Shown in pieces: positions 5,287 to 5,290 of a stretch of DNA of 5,290 nucleotides. The notes under the pieces were generated by a model. It ran no database searches and was not told the DNA's origin. It worked only from the letters and a program-made list of their open reading frames with translations. Position numbers and translations under genes: made by a program. Position 1 is the stretch's first letter. Each line of letters opens with the position of its first letter. This DNA comes from Pseudomonadota bacterium (GTDB lineage: Bacteria; Pseudomonadota; Alphaproteobacteria; Azospirillales; Azospirillaceae): contig JAEZID010000470.1 of NCBI GenBank assembly GCA_023416195.1, forward strand, positions 1 to 5,290, given 5' to 3'.

Positions 5287-5290
5287 TCCT
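5287..5290 (-). promoter_or_regulatory. Shine-Dalgarno candidate for the TusA-like gene
   Basis: AGGA on the minus strand, reading inward from the window edge, lies 4 nt before the GTG at 5280-5282. The site may extend beyond the window. It supports the GTG start but does not prove it. Confidence 0.45.

Overview
The window is GC-rich (about 70% in most genes). It has compact alphaproteobacterial gene content, and the proteins look most like those of Rhodospirillales of the Azospirillum kind. That placement comes from protein style and GC content recalled from memory, not from a database search. Seven protein genes are supported. There are no rRNA or tRNA genes, transposases, phage genes or CRISPR arrays.

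Layout, left to right. (1) 12-1262, minus: a soluble class III adenylate cyclase with all key catalytic residues present. (2) 1263-1363: a 101-bp divergent intergenic region. (3) 1364-1915, plus: an NFU1-type iron-sulfur carrier (Nfu N-terminal domain plus CxxC NifU domain). (4) 1916-2068: a convergent intergenic region filled by a long inverted repeat whose arms are made of CACAAAG units; it is a candidate terminator and a dispersed-repeat candidate. (5) 2069-3112, minus: an exported NodB-fold (polysaccharide deacetylase-like) protein that has lost its metal-binding histidines. (6) 3113-3258: a spacer with two neighbouring perfect palindromes just upstream of that gene. (7) 3259-3810, minus: a VanX/DdpX-type D-alanyl-D-alanine dipeptidase. 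(8) 3811-3874: a short divergent gap. (9) 3875-4546, plus: tsaB (tRNA t6A synthesis), followed after 13 nt by (10) 4560-5024, plus: rimI (N-terminal acetyltransferase). (11) 5028-5282, minus: a small TusA-family sulfur-carrier-like protein, convergent with rimI and lower in GC.

How the genes fit together: tsaB-rimI is a conserved translation-related pair and very likely one transcript. The dipeptidase and the NodB-like protein are in line on the minus strand; both families concern the cell envelope, but a 146-bp spacer separates them, so co-transcription is uncertain. The Nfu protein and the TusA-like protein both belong to sulfur and Fe-S metabolism but are not linked in an operon. The cyclase is an independent signalling gene that shares only a divergent promoter region with nfu.

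Most of the window is ordinary housekeeping sequence. The points that most deserve a second look are the CACAAAG inverted repeat, the apparent loss of the deacetylase active site, and the paired palindromes upstream of it. No convincing undescribed multi-gene system was found.
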